Positions 21,520 to 29,399 of a stretch of DNA of 38,617 nt are shown here, in pieces. The notes under the pieces were generated by a model. It saw nothing but the letters and a program-made list of their open reading frames with translations. It was not told the origin of the DNA and searched no databases. The position numbers and the translations under genes were made by a program. Positions within the stretch are counted from its first letter, which is position 1, and each line of letters begins with the position of its first letter. Source of the DNA: Streptomyces sp. (GTDB taxonomy: Bacteria; Actinomycetota; Actinomycetes; Streptomycetales; Streptomycetaceae); contig NZ_JAPSKQ010000049.1 in assembly GCF_031181555.1 (NCBI RefSeq), forward strand, positions 1 through 38,617. Direction: 5' to 3'.

Positions 21520-21803
21520 CCGGCCCCTCGGACTCCCCCGAGGGCACGGCCCCTCGGCGCAGGCCGCAGCAGCGCAAGCAGGTGCTGCTGCGGCTGGACC
21601 CCCTGGTGTACGAGGCGCTGGCCCGCTGGGCCAACGACGAGCTGCGCTCGGCCAACGCCCAGATCGAGTTCCTGCTGCGCCGGGCACTCGCGGAGGCGGG
21701 CCGCCTCCCCGGCGAGGCGGGCCCCCTCCCCCGCCGCGGCCGCCCACCCGCACCACCACCGGACGCCCCTGCCCGCCGCCCTCCCGGCGACTCCCCCGGG
21801 TGA
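21516..21803 (+). CDS. Ribbon-helix-helix (Arc/MetJ-like) DNA-binding protein
   Basis: 95 residues from GTG 21516, overlapping the SPFH stop by 4 nt. Residues about 18-58 resemble an RHH fold: the strand 'KQVLLRLDPLVYEALARWAN' leads into a helix, then 'LRSANAQIEFLLRRALAEAG', the second helix with the 'sanaqIe.llr.al' pattern of Arc-type repressors and HicB/CopG-like antitoxins. The N-terminus is basic (RRRPQQRKQ); the last 35 residues are a Pro/Arg-rich tail. No toxin gene is adjacent, and the coupling to a membrane SPFH protein argues for a regulator of that operon. The palindrome at 20505-20518 is a plausible site. An RHH dimer typically reads AT-containing palindromes through its beta ribbon (family knowledge). 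Confidence 0.8.
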   Translation: MTGPSDSPEGTAPRRRPQQRKQVLLRLDPLVYEALARWANDELRSANAQIEFLLRRALAEAGRLPGEAGPLPRRGRPPAPPPDAPARRPPGDSPG

Positions 21804-21917
21804 CCACCCGCCGCCCGTCCCCGACGACCGCCCCGGCATCCGGCCCCAGTGACAGAACCGTGACAATCGGCTCCCACCTGGGGCCCCGCACCCCCCGCCA
21901 CGGTCTGCACACTCGGC

Positions 21918-21950
21918 GTATACACAGGGCGTATACACGGTGTGTAGAGT
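21918..21950 (+). promoter_or_regulatory. Operator-like repeats and -10 box before the PadR gene
   Basis: GTATACAC occurs twice in direct orientation (21918-21925 and 21931-21938), 13 bp apart. The second copy also forms an inverted repeat TACAC-N3-GTGTA (21934-21946). The -10 TAGAGT (21945-21950) follows, 7 nt before the ATG, implying a leaderless message. PadR regulators commonly bind such sites over their own promoter, so autoregulation is likely (inference). Confidence 0.6.
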
Positions 21951-21957
21951 GCTCGGC

Positions 21958-22482
21958 ATGTCCATCGGTCACACCCTTCTGGGGCTCCTGGAGTCCGGCC
22001 CGCGCCACGGCTACGACCTGAAGCGGGCCTTCGACGAGAAGTTCGGTCACGACCGGCCGCTGCACTACGGCCAGGTCTACTCGACGATGTCCCGCCTGCT
22101 GAAGAACGGGCTCGTCGAAGTCGACGGCATCGAGTCCGGCGGCGGCCCCGAGCGCAAGAGGTACGCGATCACCGAGGCCGGCATCACCGATGTCGAGCGC
22201 TGGCTCGCCACACCGGAGAAGCCCGAGCCGTACCTGCAGTCGACGCTCTACACCAAGGTCGTCCTCGCCCTGCTCACCAGCCGCGACGCCGCCGACATCC
22301 TCGACACGCAGCGCTCGGAGCATCTGCGCGGCATGCGGATCCTCACCGACCGCAAGCGCAAGGGCGACCTGGCCGACCAGCTCATCTGCGACCACGCCCT
22401 GTTCCACCTGGAGGCCGACCTGCGCTGGCTGGAGCTGACCGCGGCGCGCCTCGACAAGCTCCGTGAGGCGGTGGCCCGATGA
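21958..22482 (+). CDS. PadR-family transcriptional regulator
   Basis: 174 residues from ATG 21958. The winged-helix N-terminus, about residues 1-85, is clear: 'MSIGHTLLGLLESGPRHGYD' then LKRAFDEKFG, 'LHYGQVYSTMSRLLKNGLVE' and 'GGGPERKRYAITEAG'. The C-terminal helical half (Vir_act_alpha-C type, 'LICDHALFHLEADLRWLELT') mediates dimerisation and may sense a ligand. An upstream in-frame start at 21940 would place residues inside the -10 box and is rejected. The stop overlaps the ABC gene start as ATGA. In this arrangement PadR normally represses the transporter and itself, with the exported drug or peptide as likely inducer (inference). Confidence 0.92.
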   Translation: MSIGHTLLGLLESGPRHGYDLKRAFDEKFGHDRPLHYGQVYSTMSRLLKNGLVEVDGIESGGGPERKRYAITEAGITDVERWLATPEKPEPYLQSTLYTKVVLALLTSRDAADILDTQRSEHLRGMRILTDRKRKGDLADQLICDHALFHLEADLRWLELTAARLDKLREAVAR

Positions 22483-23171
22483 CCTCCGCCCCCGCCGGCA
22501 CCCTGCTCGCGGCCGAGGACCTGCGCAAGGCCTACGGCCCGACGACCGCGCTCGACGGCGCCGCGTTCTCCATCCACCCCGGCGAGGTCGTCGCCGTGAT
22601 GGGACCCTCCGGGTCGGGCAAGTCGACGCTGCTGCACTGCCTCGCCGGTATCGTCACGCCCGACTCCGGGTCGATCACGTACGACGGGCGTGAGCTGACC
22701 GCGATGAACGACGCCGGGCGCAGTGCGCTCAGGCGCTCGGAGTTCGGCTTCGTCTTCCAGTTCGGGCAGCTCGTGCCGGAGCTGACCTGCGTGGAGAACG
22801 TCGCCCTGCCGCTGCGGCTGAACGGCACCCCCCGCAAGGAGGCCGAACGGGCGGCGCTGACCTGGCTGGAGCGCCTGGAGGTCGACGACGTCCGCAAGAA
22901 GCGGCCCGGCGAGGTCTCCGGCGGTCAGGGGCAGCGGGTCGCCGTGGCCAGGGCGCTGGTCACGGGCCCGCGGGTGGTGTTCGCCGACGAGCCGACCGGC
23001 GCGCTGGACTCGCTCAACGGCGAGCGCGTGATGGAACTGCTCACCGACGCCGCCCGGTCCGCGGGCGCCGCCGTCGTCCTCGTCACGCACGAGGCGCGGG
23101 TGGCCGCGTACTCCGACCGCGAGATCGTCGTACGCGACGGCAGGTCCCGGGACATGGAGCGCGTCATATGA
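22479..23171 (+). CDS. ABC transporter ATP-binding protein (MacB/LolD type)
   Basis: 230 residues. The Walker A G42-PSGSGKST-50, Q-loop Q94 in 'FVFQFGQLVPELT', signature 'VSGGQGQR' from residue 146, Walker B 'VVFADE' at 166-171, D-loop 'ALDSLN' and switch H in 'VLVTHEARVAAYSD' are all intact. It belongs to the LolCDE/MacB/FtsE-like group that powers FtsX-type permeases, usually for mechanotransmission, peptide or lipid handling rather than classic transport. ATGA overlaps on both sides tie it to the PadR gene and the permease. Confidence 0.95.
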   Translation: MTSAPAGTLLAAEDLRKAYGPTTALDGAAFSIHPGEVVAVMGPSGSGKSTLLHCLAGIVTPDSGSITYDGRELTAMNDAGRSALRRSEFGFVFQFGQLVPELTCVENVALPLRLNGTPRKEAERAALTWLERLEVDDVRKKRPGEVSGGQGQRVAVARALVTGPRVVFADEPTGALDSLNGERVMELLTDAARSAGAAVVLVTHEARVAAYSDREIVVRDGRSRDMERVI

Positions 23172-25504
23172 GGGCGCGGCAGTGGGCCCGCGATCTGGCC
23201 ATGGGGACCCGGTTCGCCTTCGCCGGCGGACGCGAGGGATGGGTCAGGGCGCTGCTCACCGCCGTCGGCGTCGGACTGGGGGTGGCGCTGCTGCTGCTCA
23301 CCACCGCCCTGCCGGGCGCACTGGCGGAGCGGAACCGGCGCGAGGAGGCGCGCCTCGACTACACCTTCGCCCAGGAGGTCATGCCCAAGGCGGACGACAC
23401 CCTGGTCGTCGCGGACATCGACACCACCTACCTGGACCGGAACGTCCGCGGCCGGCTGATGGAGCCGGAGGGCGCCGAGGCACCGCTGCCGCCCGGCCTG
23501 GAGGAGTTCCCGGCGACCGGTGAGATGGTCGTCTCCCCGGCGCTGAGGGAGCTGCTGGACTCCGACCGCGGCGAGCTGCTGCGCGAGCGGCTGCCGTACG
23601 ACGTCGTGGGCACGATCGGCGAGCAGGGGCTCATCGGCTCGCAGGAACTCGCCTACTACGCCGGCGCCGAGGGGCTCGCGGAGCGGATCGACGGCTCCAC
23701 GGTGGCCCGCATCGACGAGTTCGGAAACCCCCACCCGACGGAGGAGGAGACGGACCCGGTCCTGGTCCTCCTGGTCCTGGTCGTCTTCGTGGTGCTGCTG
23801 ATGCCGGTCGCCGTGTTCATCGCCGCGGCCGTGCGGTTCGGCGGCGAACGCCGCGACCGCAGGCTGGCGGCGCTGCGGCTGGTCGGCTCCGACAGCCGGG
23901 CGACCCGGCGGATCGCCGCGGGCGAGGCGCTCGCGGGGGCACTGCTCGGGCTGGTCCTCGGCACCGGTTTCTTCCTGATCGGGCGGGAGGTCGCCGCCTC
24001 CTTCGAGGTGTTCGGCGTCAGCGTGTTCCCCAGCTATCTGAACCCCTCGCCGCTGCTGGTCCTGCTGGTCGCGGTGGCGGTCCCGGCGGCCGCGGTGCTG
24101 GTGACGCTGCTCGCGCTGCGCTCGGTGGTCATCGAACCGCTGGGCGTGGTGCGCGCGGCACGCCCCGCGCGGCGCCGGCTGTGGTGGCGGCTGCTGCTGC
24201 CGCTGGGCGGGATCGGCATGCTCACCCCCATGATCGGCCAGGGCCGGGAGAACGGGGACTTCAACCAGTACCTGGTCGTCGGCGGCGTCATCTGCCTGCT
24301 CGTCGGGGTGACCGCGCTGCTGCCGTGGATCGTCGAGACGGTCGTCGCCCGGCTCGGACGGGGCAGCCTGTCCTGGCAACTCGCGGTGCGCCGGCTGCAG
24401 TTGAGCAGCGGTGCGGCGGCCCGCATGGTCAACGGCATCGCGGTCGCGGTGGCCGGGGCGATCGCGCTGCAGATGCTGTTCGCCGGGGTGGAGAGCGACT
24501 ACACCGAGGCCACCGGCTACGACGTGTCGCGGGCCCAGATGCAGATACGGGTGCCCGAGGGCACGGACCTCGCCGCGGCCGCGGCGAAGCTGGAACGGAC
24601 CGAGGGCGTGCGGCGGGTCCACGCCCTGTCCGAGGGCTACTTCCACGACACGCCGCCGCCGAAGGAACCGCAGCTCGGCGCACTGCTGACCATCGGCGAC
24701 TGCGCCACCCTGCGGGAGGTCGCGAAACTGCCGGACTGCCGGGACGGTGACGCGTTCGTGCTCCGCGGCGGCGACTACGACGACGAGACGGCGTCGCTGA
24801 ACGAGCCCGGCCGGAAGCTGTACCTGGAGACGCAGGAGGACTCCGGCGAGACCGGGACCGTCGTCTGGACGCTCCCCGAGGGGGTGGGGCAGGCCGACGC
24901 GATCGAGGACCCGACCGGCACCAGGCGCAACGGCTTCCTGATGACCCCGGGCGCGATGCCCGCGGGCATGGCGCAGGCGGTCAGCGGGGAGCTGTACCTG
25001 GCGATCGACGACTCGGTGCCGCACGCCCGCGAGTACGCGCGCAACACGGCGGCCACGATCGATCCCCTGGCCGACCCGATGGACTGGTCCACCACCGAGC
25101 ATTCCGAGCGCTACGCGTCCATCCGCACCGGCCTGTTCGCCGGCGCCACGGCCGTGCTCGCGCTGATCGGGGCCAGCCTGCTGGTCTCCCAGCTGGAGCA
25201 GTTGCGCGAGCGCCGCAAGCTGCTGTCGTCCCTGGTCGCCTTCGGCACCCGGCGGCGCACGCTGAGCCTGTCGGTGCTGTGGCAGACGGCGATCCCGATC
25301 GGGCTGGGGCTGCTGCTGGCGTCGGCGGTGGGCATGACGCTGGGCGCGGTGCTGCTGCGGATGACCGCGACGTCGGTCCGCGTGGACTGGCCGAGCGTGC
25401 TGCAGATGACCGGGATCGGCGCGGCGGTGGTCGTGGTGGTGACCCTGCTGAGTCTGCCGCCCCTGCTGCGCATGATGCGCCCGGACGGCCTGCGCACGGA
25501 GTAG
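23168..25504 (+). CDS. FtsX-like ABC permease, duplicated architecture
   Basis: 778 residues. An N-terminal membrane helix (about 28-50, 'ALLTAVGVGLGVALLLLTTA') leads into an extracytoplasmic domain. A first FtsX block of three or four helices spans about 198-330 ('VLVLLVLVVFVVLLMPVAVF', 'ALAGALLGLVLGTGFFLIG'). Further helices near 340-430, a second extracellular domain (about 450-650) and a C-terminal FtsX block (about 655-770) follow. This double FtsX layout in one chain means one subunit may replace two. The genetic pairing with a PadR regulator suggests a role in response to an envelope-active compound. ATG overlaps the ATPase stop. No terminator hairpin was seen in the 84 bp before the convergent oxyR. 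Confidence 0.9.
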   Translation: MRARQWARDLAMGTRFAFAGGREGWVRALLTAVGVGLGVALLLLTTALPGALAERNRREEARLDYTFAQEVMPKADDTLVVADIDTTYLDRNVRGRLMEPEGAEAPLPPGLEEFPATGEMVVSPALRELLDSDRGELLRERLPYDVVGTIGEQGLIGSQELAYYAGAEGLAERIDGSTVARIDEFGNPHPTEEETDPVLVLLVLVVFVVLLMPVAVFIAAAVRFGGERRDRRLAALRLVGSDSRATRRIAAGEALAGALLGLVLGTGFFLIGREVAASFEVFGVSVFPSYLNPSPLLVLLVAVAVPAAAVLVTLLALRSVVIEPLGVVRAARPARRRLWWRLLLPLGGIGMLTPMIGQGRENGDFNQYLVVGGVICLLVGVTALLPWIVETVVARLGRGSLSWQLAVRRLQLSSGAAARMVNGIAVAVAGAIALQMLFAGVESDYTEATGYDVSRAQMQIRVPEGTDLAAAAAKLERTEGVRRVHALSEGYFHDTPPPKEPQLGALLTIGDCATLREVAKLPDCRDGDAFVLRGGDYDDETASLNEPGRKLYLETQEDSGETGTVVWTLPEGVGQADAIEDPTGTRRNGFLMTPGAMPAGMAQAVSGELYLAIDDSVPHAREYARNTAATIDPLADPMDWSTTEHSERYASIRTGLFAGATAVLALIGASLLVSQLEQLRERRKLLSSLVAFGTRRRTLSLSVLWQTAIPIGLGLLLASAVGMTLGAVLLRMTATSVRVDWPSVLQMTGIGAAVVVVVTLLSLPPLLRMMRPDGLRTE

Positions 25505-25588
25505 CCCCCGGCGGCCGGAAGGGCCGGGAGGTGCGAGAGGTGCGGGAAGAGCACAAGGCCCGGGAAGGTCCGGAAGGCGTGCCGCGGG

Positions 25589-26533
25589 TCAGTCCCGCAC
25601 GATCCGTACCGGCAGGTCCCGCATCGCCTCGCGCAGTGCCGCCGCCAGTTCCTCGTACTCCGCCGCCCTCGCCGCGCCCGTGCGCATGGCGAGGGCGATG
25701 CGGCGGCCGGGGGCCGGATCGGCGAAGCGGCCGGTGAGGAGCCGGCCGGAGCGGGTGGTCTCGACCTGGACGGCGGTGCGCGGCAGCAGCGTCACGCCGA
25801 GGCCGCCCGCGACCAGCTGCACGAGCGTGGACAGTCCCGCCGCCGTCGTGGTGGCCGCGACCCCCGCGCTTCCGGCCTCGCGGCAGATGTCGAGGGCCTG
25901 GTCGCGCAGGCAGTGGCCCTCGTCCAGGAGGAGCAGGTTGAGCTCGCGCAGCACCGTGCGGGGGATGCCCTCCCGGCCGCCGAGCCCGTGGCCGACCGGC
26001 GTGACCAGCACGAAGTCCTCGTCGAACAGGGGAAGTTCGGTCACCCCCGGGACCCCGAGCGGCACCGCGAGCAGCAGCAGGTCGAGCCGGCCGCCGGCCA
26101 GCCCGTCCAGCAGGCTGGCGGTCTGCTCCTCGTGCACCTGGAGGTCGAGGTGCGGGTAGCGGTCGTGGACCAGCCGCAGGACCGTGGGCAGCAGGTACGG
26201 TGCCACCGTCGGGATCACACCGAGTCGCAGCGCTCCGGTGAACGGCGCCCGCAGCGCGTCCGCCTCCTCCACCAGCGCCCCGACCTCCGCCAGCACCGCC
26301 TTGGCGCGGGCGGCGAGCCGCTCGCCGGCCGGTGAGAGCAGCACCCTGCGCGTCGTACGCTCCAGGAGCGTGACACCGAGTGCCTCCTCCAGCGCCGACA
26401 CGGCGCCCGACAGGGCCGGCTGGCTCATCCCGATCGCCGCGGCGGCGTCCCGGAAGTGGAGATGCTCGGCCACGGCGGCAAAGGCACGCAACTGCGCGAT
26501 GCTGGGTTGCCTGCGCCTTTTACGCACAGTCAC
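25589..26533 (-). CDS. oxyR: OxyR, LysR-type peroxide-sensing regulator
   Basis: 314 residues from GTG 26533. The LysR helix-turn-helix is near residues 11-70 ('QLRAFAAVAEHLHFRDAAAA', 'MSQPALSGAVSALEEALGVT', 'LLERTTRRVLLSPAG'). The effector domain carries C208 and C217 in 'DEGHCLRDQALDICREAG', the peroxide-sensing disulfide pair of OxyR. 'GLGVTLLPRTAVQVE' is near the C-terminus. Oxidation should change its hold on the divergent ahpCD promoter. GGAGG lies 9 nt upstream of the GTG; a TTG at 26536 is an alternative one codon earlier. It is divergent from ahpC across 133 bp. Confidence 0.96.
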   Translation of the reverse strand: MTVRKRRRQPSIAQLRAFAAVAEHLHFRDAAAAIGMSQPALSGAVSALEEALGVTLLERTTRRVLLSPAGERLAARAKAVLAEVGALVEEADALRAPFTGALRLGVIPTVAPYLLPTVLRLVHDRYPHLDLQVHEEQTASLLDGLAGGRLDLLLLAVPLGVPGVTELPLFDEDFVLVTPVGHGLGGREGIPRTVLRELNLLLLDEGHCLRDQALDICREAGSAGVAATTTAAGLSTLVQLVAGGLGVTLLPRTAVQVETTRSGRLLTGRFADPAPGRRIALAMRTGAARAAEYEELAAALREAMRDLPVRIVRD

Positions 26534-26534
26534 C

Positions 26535-26573
26535 AATAGCTACCTCCGATCAACACGACCGAGTGTAGCTATT
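26535..26573. promoter_or_regulatory. Candidate OxyR operator between oxyR and ahpC
   Basis: AATAGCTAC (26535-26543) and GTAGCTATT (26565-26573) are perfect 9-bp inverted repeats with 21 bp between them. Both contain ATAG/CTAT half-sites like those of the known OxyR consensus. The left arm overlaps the oxyR start region, which would suit negative autoregulation together with activation of ahpC. Confidence 0.6.
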
Positions 26574-26622
26574 TCACTAATCAATGCACCCTGTGCCAAC
26601 ATCAATAAGGTCCAACCCATGG

Positions 26623-26647
26623 GAAACACCTGCAAAACGGGTGTTTC
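26623..26647 (+). other. Hairpin in the ahpC leader
   Basis: GAAACACC (26623-26630) pairs perfectly with GGTGTTTC (26640-26647) around a 9-nt loop, 8 nt before the AAGGAGAG ribosome-binding site. It may stabilise the message or tune translation; a -10-like TAAGGT lies at 26606-26611. Confidence 0.5.
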
Positions 26648-26666
26648 TTCGCTGCAAGGAGAGCCT

Positions 26667-27221
26667 GTGCTCACTGTCGGTGACAAGTTCCCCGAGTTCG
26701 AACTGACCGCCTGCGTCTCGCTGGAGAAGGGCAAGGAGTTCGAGACGATCAACCACAAGACCTACGAGGGCAAGTGGAAGGTCGTCTTCGCGTGGCCCAA
26801 GGACTTCACCTTCGTGTGCCCGACCGAGATCGCGGCCTTCGGCAAGCTGAACGACGAGTTCGCCGACCGCGACGCCCAGATCCTCGGCTTCTCCGGTGAC
26901 TCCGAGTTCGTCCACCACGCCTGGCGCAAGGACCACGACGACCTGCGTGACCTGCCGTTCCCGATGATGGCGGACTCCAAGCACGAGCTGATGCGCGCCC
27001 TCGGCATCGAGGGCGAGGACGGCTTCGCCCAGCGCGCGGTGTTCATCGTGGACCAGAACAACGAGATCCAGTTCACGATGGTGACCGCCGGCTCCGTCGG
27101 CCGTAACCCGAAGGAGGTCCTGCGGGTCCTGGACGCCCTGCAGACCGACGAGCTCTGCCCGTGCAACTGGTCCAAGGGCGACGAGACCCTGGACCCGGTC
27201 GCGCTGCTGGCCGGGGAGTGA
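26667..27221 (+). CDS. ahpC: Alkyl hydroperoxide reductase, peroxiredoxin AhpC
   Basis: 184 residues. A typical 2-Cys peroxiredoxin that reduces H2O2, organic peroxides and peroxynitrite. The peroxidatic cysteine is C51 in 'KDFTFVCPTEIAAFG'; resolving cysteines are in the C-terminal 'DELCPCNW'. 'GDSEFVHHAWRKDH' and 'RAVFIVDQNNEIQF' are family segments. The GTG start (VLTVGDKFPEF) has AAGGAGAG at the right distance. AhpD follows 6 nt downstream and is the likely electron donor in actinobacteria. Control by OxyR is inferred from the divergent gene and operator. Confidence 0.97.
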   Translation: MLTVGDKFPEFELTACVSLEKGKEFETINHKTYEGKWKVVFAWPKDFTFVCPTEIAAFGKLNDEFADRDAQILGFSGDSEFVHHAWRKDHDDLRDLPFPMMADSKHELMRALGIEGEDGFAQRAVFIVDQNNEIQFTMVTAGSVGRNPKEVLRVLDALQTDELCPCNWSKGDETLDPVALLAGE

Positions 27222-27227
27222 CCTGAC

Positions 27228-27761
27228 ATGTCGCTCGACTCCCTGAAGTCCCGTATACCGGACTACGCCAAGGACCTGAAGCTCAACCTGGGCTCGGTCA
27301 TCGGCAACTCCGACCTCCCGGCCCAGCAGCTGTGGGGCACGGTGCTGTCGACGGCGATCGCCTCGCGCTCGGCCATCGTGCTGCGCGAGCTGGAGCCGGA
27401 GGCGAAGGCGAACCTGTCGCCGGAGGCGTACACGGCCGCCAAGGCCGCCGCCGCGGTGATGGCGATGAACAACGTCTTCTACCGCACCCGTCACCTGCTG
27501 TCGGACCACGAGTACGGCAACCTGCGCGCCGGTCTGCGGATGAACGTCATCGGCAACCCGGGCGTCGACAAGGTCGACTTCGAGTTCTGGTCCTTCGCGG
27601 TCTCCGCGATCAACGGCTGCGGCATGTGCCTCGACTCCCACGAGCAGGTGCTGCGCAAGGCCGGCGTGGAGCGTGAGGTCATCCAGGAGGCGTTCAAGAT
27701 CGCCGCGGTGATCCAGGCGGTCGCCGCCACGCTGGACGCGGAGGCGGCCCTCGCGGAGTGA
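27228..27761 (+). CDS. ahpD: Alkyl hydroperoxidase AhpD
   Basis: 177 residues. AhpD has a thioredoxin-like CxxC active site on an all-helical fold and links AhpC to lipoamide-dependent reductants. The motif is C131-GM-C134 with H138 in '[11 protein letters not shown]'; an upstream glutamate (E119 in 'VDFEFWSF') completes the proton relay. Two helices around '[20 protein letters not shown]' fit the family. The ATG lies 6 nt after the ahpC stop, so the two genes form one operon closed by a strong terminator. Confidence 0.96.
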   Translation: MSLDSLKSRIPDYAKDLKLNLGSVIGNSDLPAQQLWGTVLSTAIASRSAIVLRELEPEAKANLSPEAYTAAKAAAAVMAMNNVFYRTRHLLSDHEYGNLRAGLRMNVIGNPGVDKVDFEFWSFAVSAINGCGMCLDSHEQVLRKAGVEREVIQEAFKIAAVIQAVAATLDAEAALAE

Positions 27762-27780
27762 CACCGCGCCCGTCCGCGCA

Positions 27781-27820
27781 GCGGGCCCGTCCACCGGTCG
27801 TGGTGGACGGGCCCGCTGTC
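27781..27820. terminator. Bidirectional terminator after ahpCD
   Basis: A perfect 17-bp stem (27781-27797 with 27804-27820, starting CAGCGGGCCCGTCC) closes a 6-nt loop. It lies 19 bp past ahpD and 15 bp from the convergent AI-2E family gene. Confidence 0.9.
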
Positions 27821-27835
27821 GTCTACGGAGGTCCG

Positions 27836-29230
27836 CTACCGGTCGGGCGTGTCCCCCGTCCGCTTCTCCTCCGGCGGAGCCGGCGGAGCTGCCGGAGGCG
27901 GAGTCGGCGGTTCCGTGCCGGTGGGCGCCGGCGCGGGGGCGTGCGCCGATGACATCGCCGTCGCACCCCGGGGCCTGACGGCCTGCCGTACGGCCGCCTC
28001 CTGGGAGTACGCGCGCAGGTAGCCGACGACGGTGTTGGTCACCGCGACCAGCGGTACGGCGACCACCGCGCCGCCGATGCCGGCCACCATGCCGCCCGTG
28101 GAGACCGCCAGCACCACCGCGAGCGGGTGGACGCGCACCGCGCGGCCCAGGATGAACGGCTGGAGGATGTGCCCCTCGATCTGCTGCACCGCCAGGACCA
28201 CCGCCAGCGTCATGACGCCCGTGAACACGCCCTGCGTGACGAGCGCGACGACCACCGCCAGCGCTCCGGAGACCACCGCACCGACGAGCGGGATGAAGGA
28301 GAACAGGAAGATGAAGACGGCGAGCGGCACCGCCATCGGCACGTCGAGGAAGTAGATGCCGAGGCCGATGAAGATCGCGTCGATCAGGGCCACCACCACC
28401 GTGCCGCGCACGTACGCCGTGAGCGTCCGCCACGCGGCCGGCCCCGCGCCGGCGACACCCGGACGGGCCGCGGCCGGGACGAGCTTGAGCGACCACTCCC
28501 AGATGCGCCTGCCGTCGTAGAGCAGGAACAGCGTCGAGAAGGCCGCCAGCAGGAGGCCGGTGAGCGTCTCGACGACGACCGTCACGCCCTCCAGGCCCGC
28601 CGAGGTGATCTGCTCGGTGTTGGCGCCGACCGCCTCCCGCAGGTTCTTGGCGATCTCGTTGATCTGCTTGTCGGTGACGTGGAAGGGGCTGTTGAGCAGC
28701 CAGTTGCGCAGCTCGTCGATGCCGTCCTGGACCTGGTCGGAGAGGTGGTCGATGTTCTCCATGACCTGCCAGGTCACGAACCAGCCGATGAGGCCGATCA
28801 CGACGAACCCGAACAGTGCCGTCAGCGCGGTGGCCGGTCCGCGCGGGACCCCTATCCGGCACAGCCGCGCCACCGTCGGCTGCAGCAGCGCCGTGAGCAG
28901 CAGCGCGATCACGAACGCCAGCACCACCAGCTGCACGGCGCTGATGACCCGCATGAGCACCCAGACCGTGCCGGCCAGCACCAGCAGCCGCCAGCCGGCC
29001 TCGGCCGCGACCCGCACCCCCCACGGCACGGCCTGCGCCGGATCGGGCCGGGCCGGGACCAGGGGGGCGTGGTCGGGCGGCGGCGGCACGGACTGCGGGA
29101 CGGTCTCCCGTTCGGACTCCTCGTCCTCCCGGCCGCCCCGCTCCACCTCGGCGCGTCGCTCCTCCAACCGCTTGCTGACCTCGGTCAGTCGGGCTCCGAC
29201 CCGGCCGAGCCACCCTGGCACTCGCGACAT
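27836..29230 (-). CDS. AI-2E family (UPF0118/DUF20) membrane protein
   Basis: 464 residues. A charged cytosolic N-terminus of about 75 residues, rich in Glu/Arg, is followed by about eight hydrophobic segments: 'LLVLAGTVWVLMRVISAVQL', 'VVLAFVIALLLTALLQPTVA', 'ALTALFGFVVIGLIGWFVTW' and others. The signature 'LDVPMAVPLAVFIFLFSFIP', '..VGAVVSG' is in the C-terminal half. The tail is Pro/Ala-rich. The family includes putative AI-2 exporters and Na+/H+ antiporters, so the substrate is not predictable. The ATG at 29230 is preferred (GAGGA 6 nt upstream); an in-frame ATG at 29278 lacks a site. Confidence 0.88.
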   Translation of the reverse strand: MSRVPGWLGRVGARLTEVSKRLEERRAEVERGGREDEESERETVPQSVPPPPDHAPLVPARPDPAQAVPWGVRVAAEAGWRLLVLAGTVWVLMRVISAVQLVVLAFVIALLLTALLQPTVARLCRIGVPRGPATALTALFGFVVIGLIGWFVTWQVMENIDHLSDQVQDGIDELRNWLLNSPFHVTDKQINEIAKNLREAVGANTEQITSAGLEGVTVVVETLTGLLLAAFSTLFLLYDGRRIWEWSLKLVPAAARPGVAGAGPAAWRTLTAYVRGTVVVALIDAIFIGLGIYFLDVPMAVPLAVFIFLFSFIPLVGAVVSGALAVVVALVTQGVFTGVMTLAVVLAVQQIEGHILQPFILGRAVRVHPLAVVLAVSTGGMVAGIGGAVVAVPLVAVTNTVVGYLRAYSQEAAVRQAVRPRGATAMSSAHAPAPAPTGTEPPTPPPAAPPAPPEEKRTGDTPDR

Positions 29231-29300
29231 GATCCGTCCTCTTCCCCCGTTGCTCCCCACCACTCCCCCTGGAGTCATCGGTCAGACCGTACATGGCGAA

Positions 29301-29329
29301 AGCCCCGCACCGTAGGACGGTGCGGGGCT
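29301..29329 (-). terminator. Terminator of the SLT-like gene
   Basis: AGCCCCGCACCGT (29301-29313) pairs perfectly with ACGGTGCGGGGCT (29317-29329) around a 3-nt loop. It sits about 70 bp past the stop of the leftward gene at 29400 and before the AI-2E family gene on the same strand. Confidence 0.82.
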
Positions 29330-29399
29330 GTGCCGGGGTTGAGCGGCGGCCGGGGGACCGGACCGGAGGACCGGGGGAGCCGGGTGGCTCCCGGGGCTT

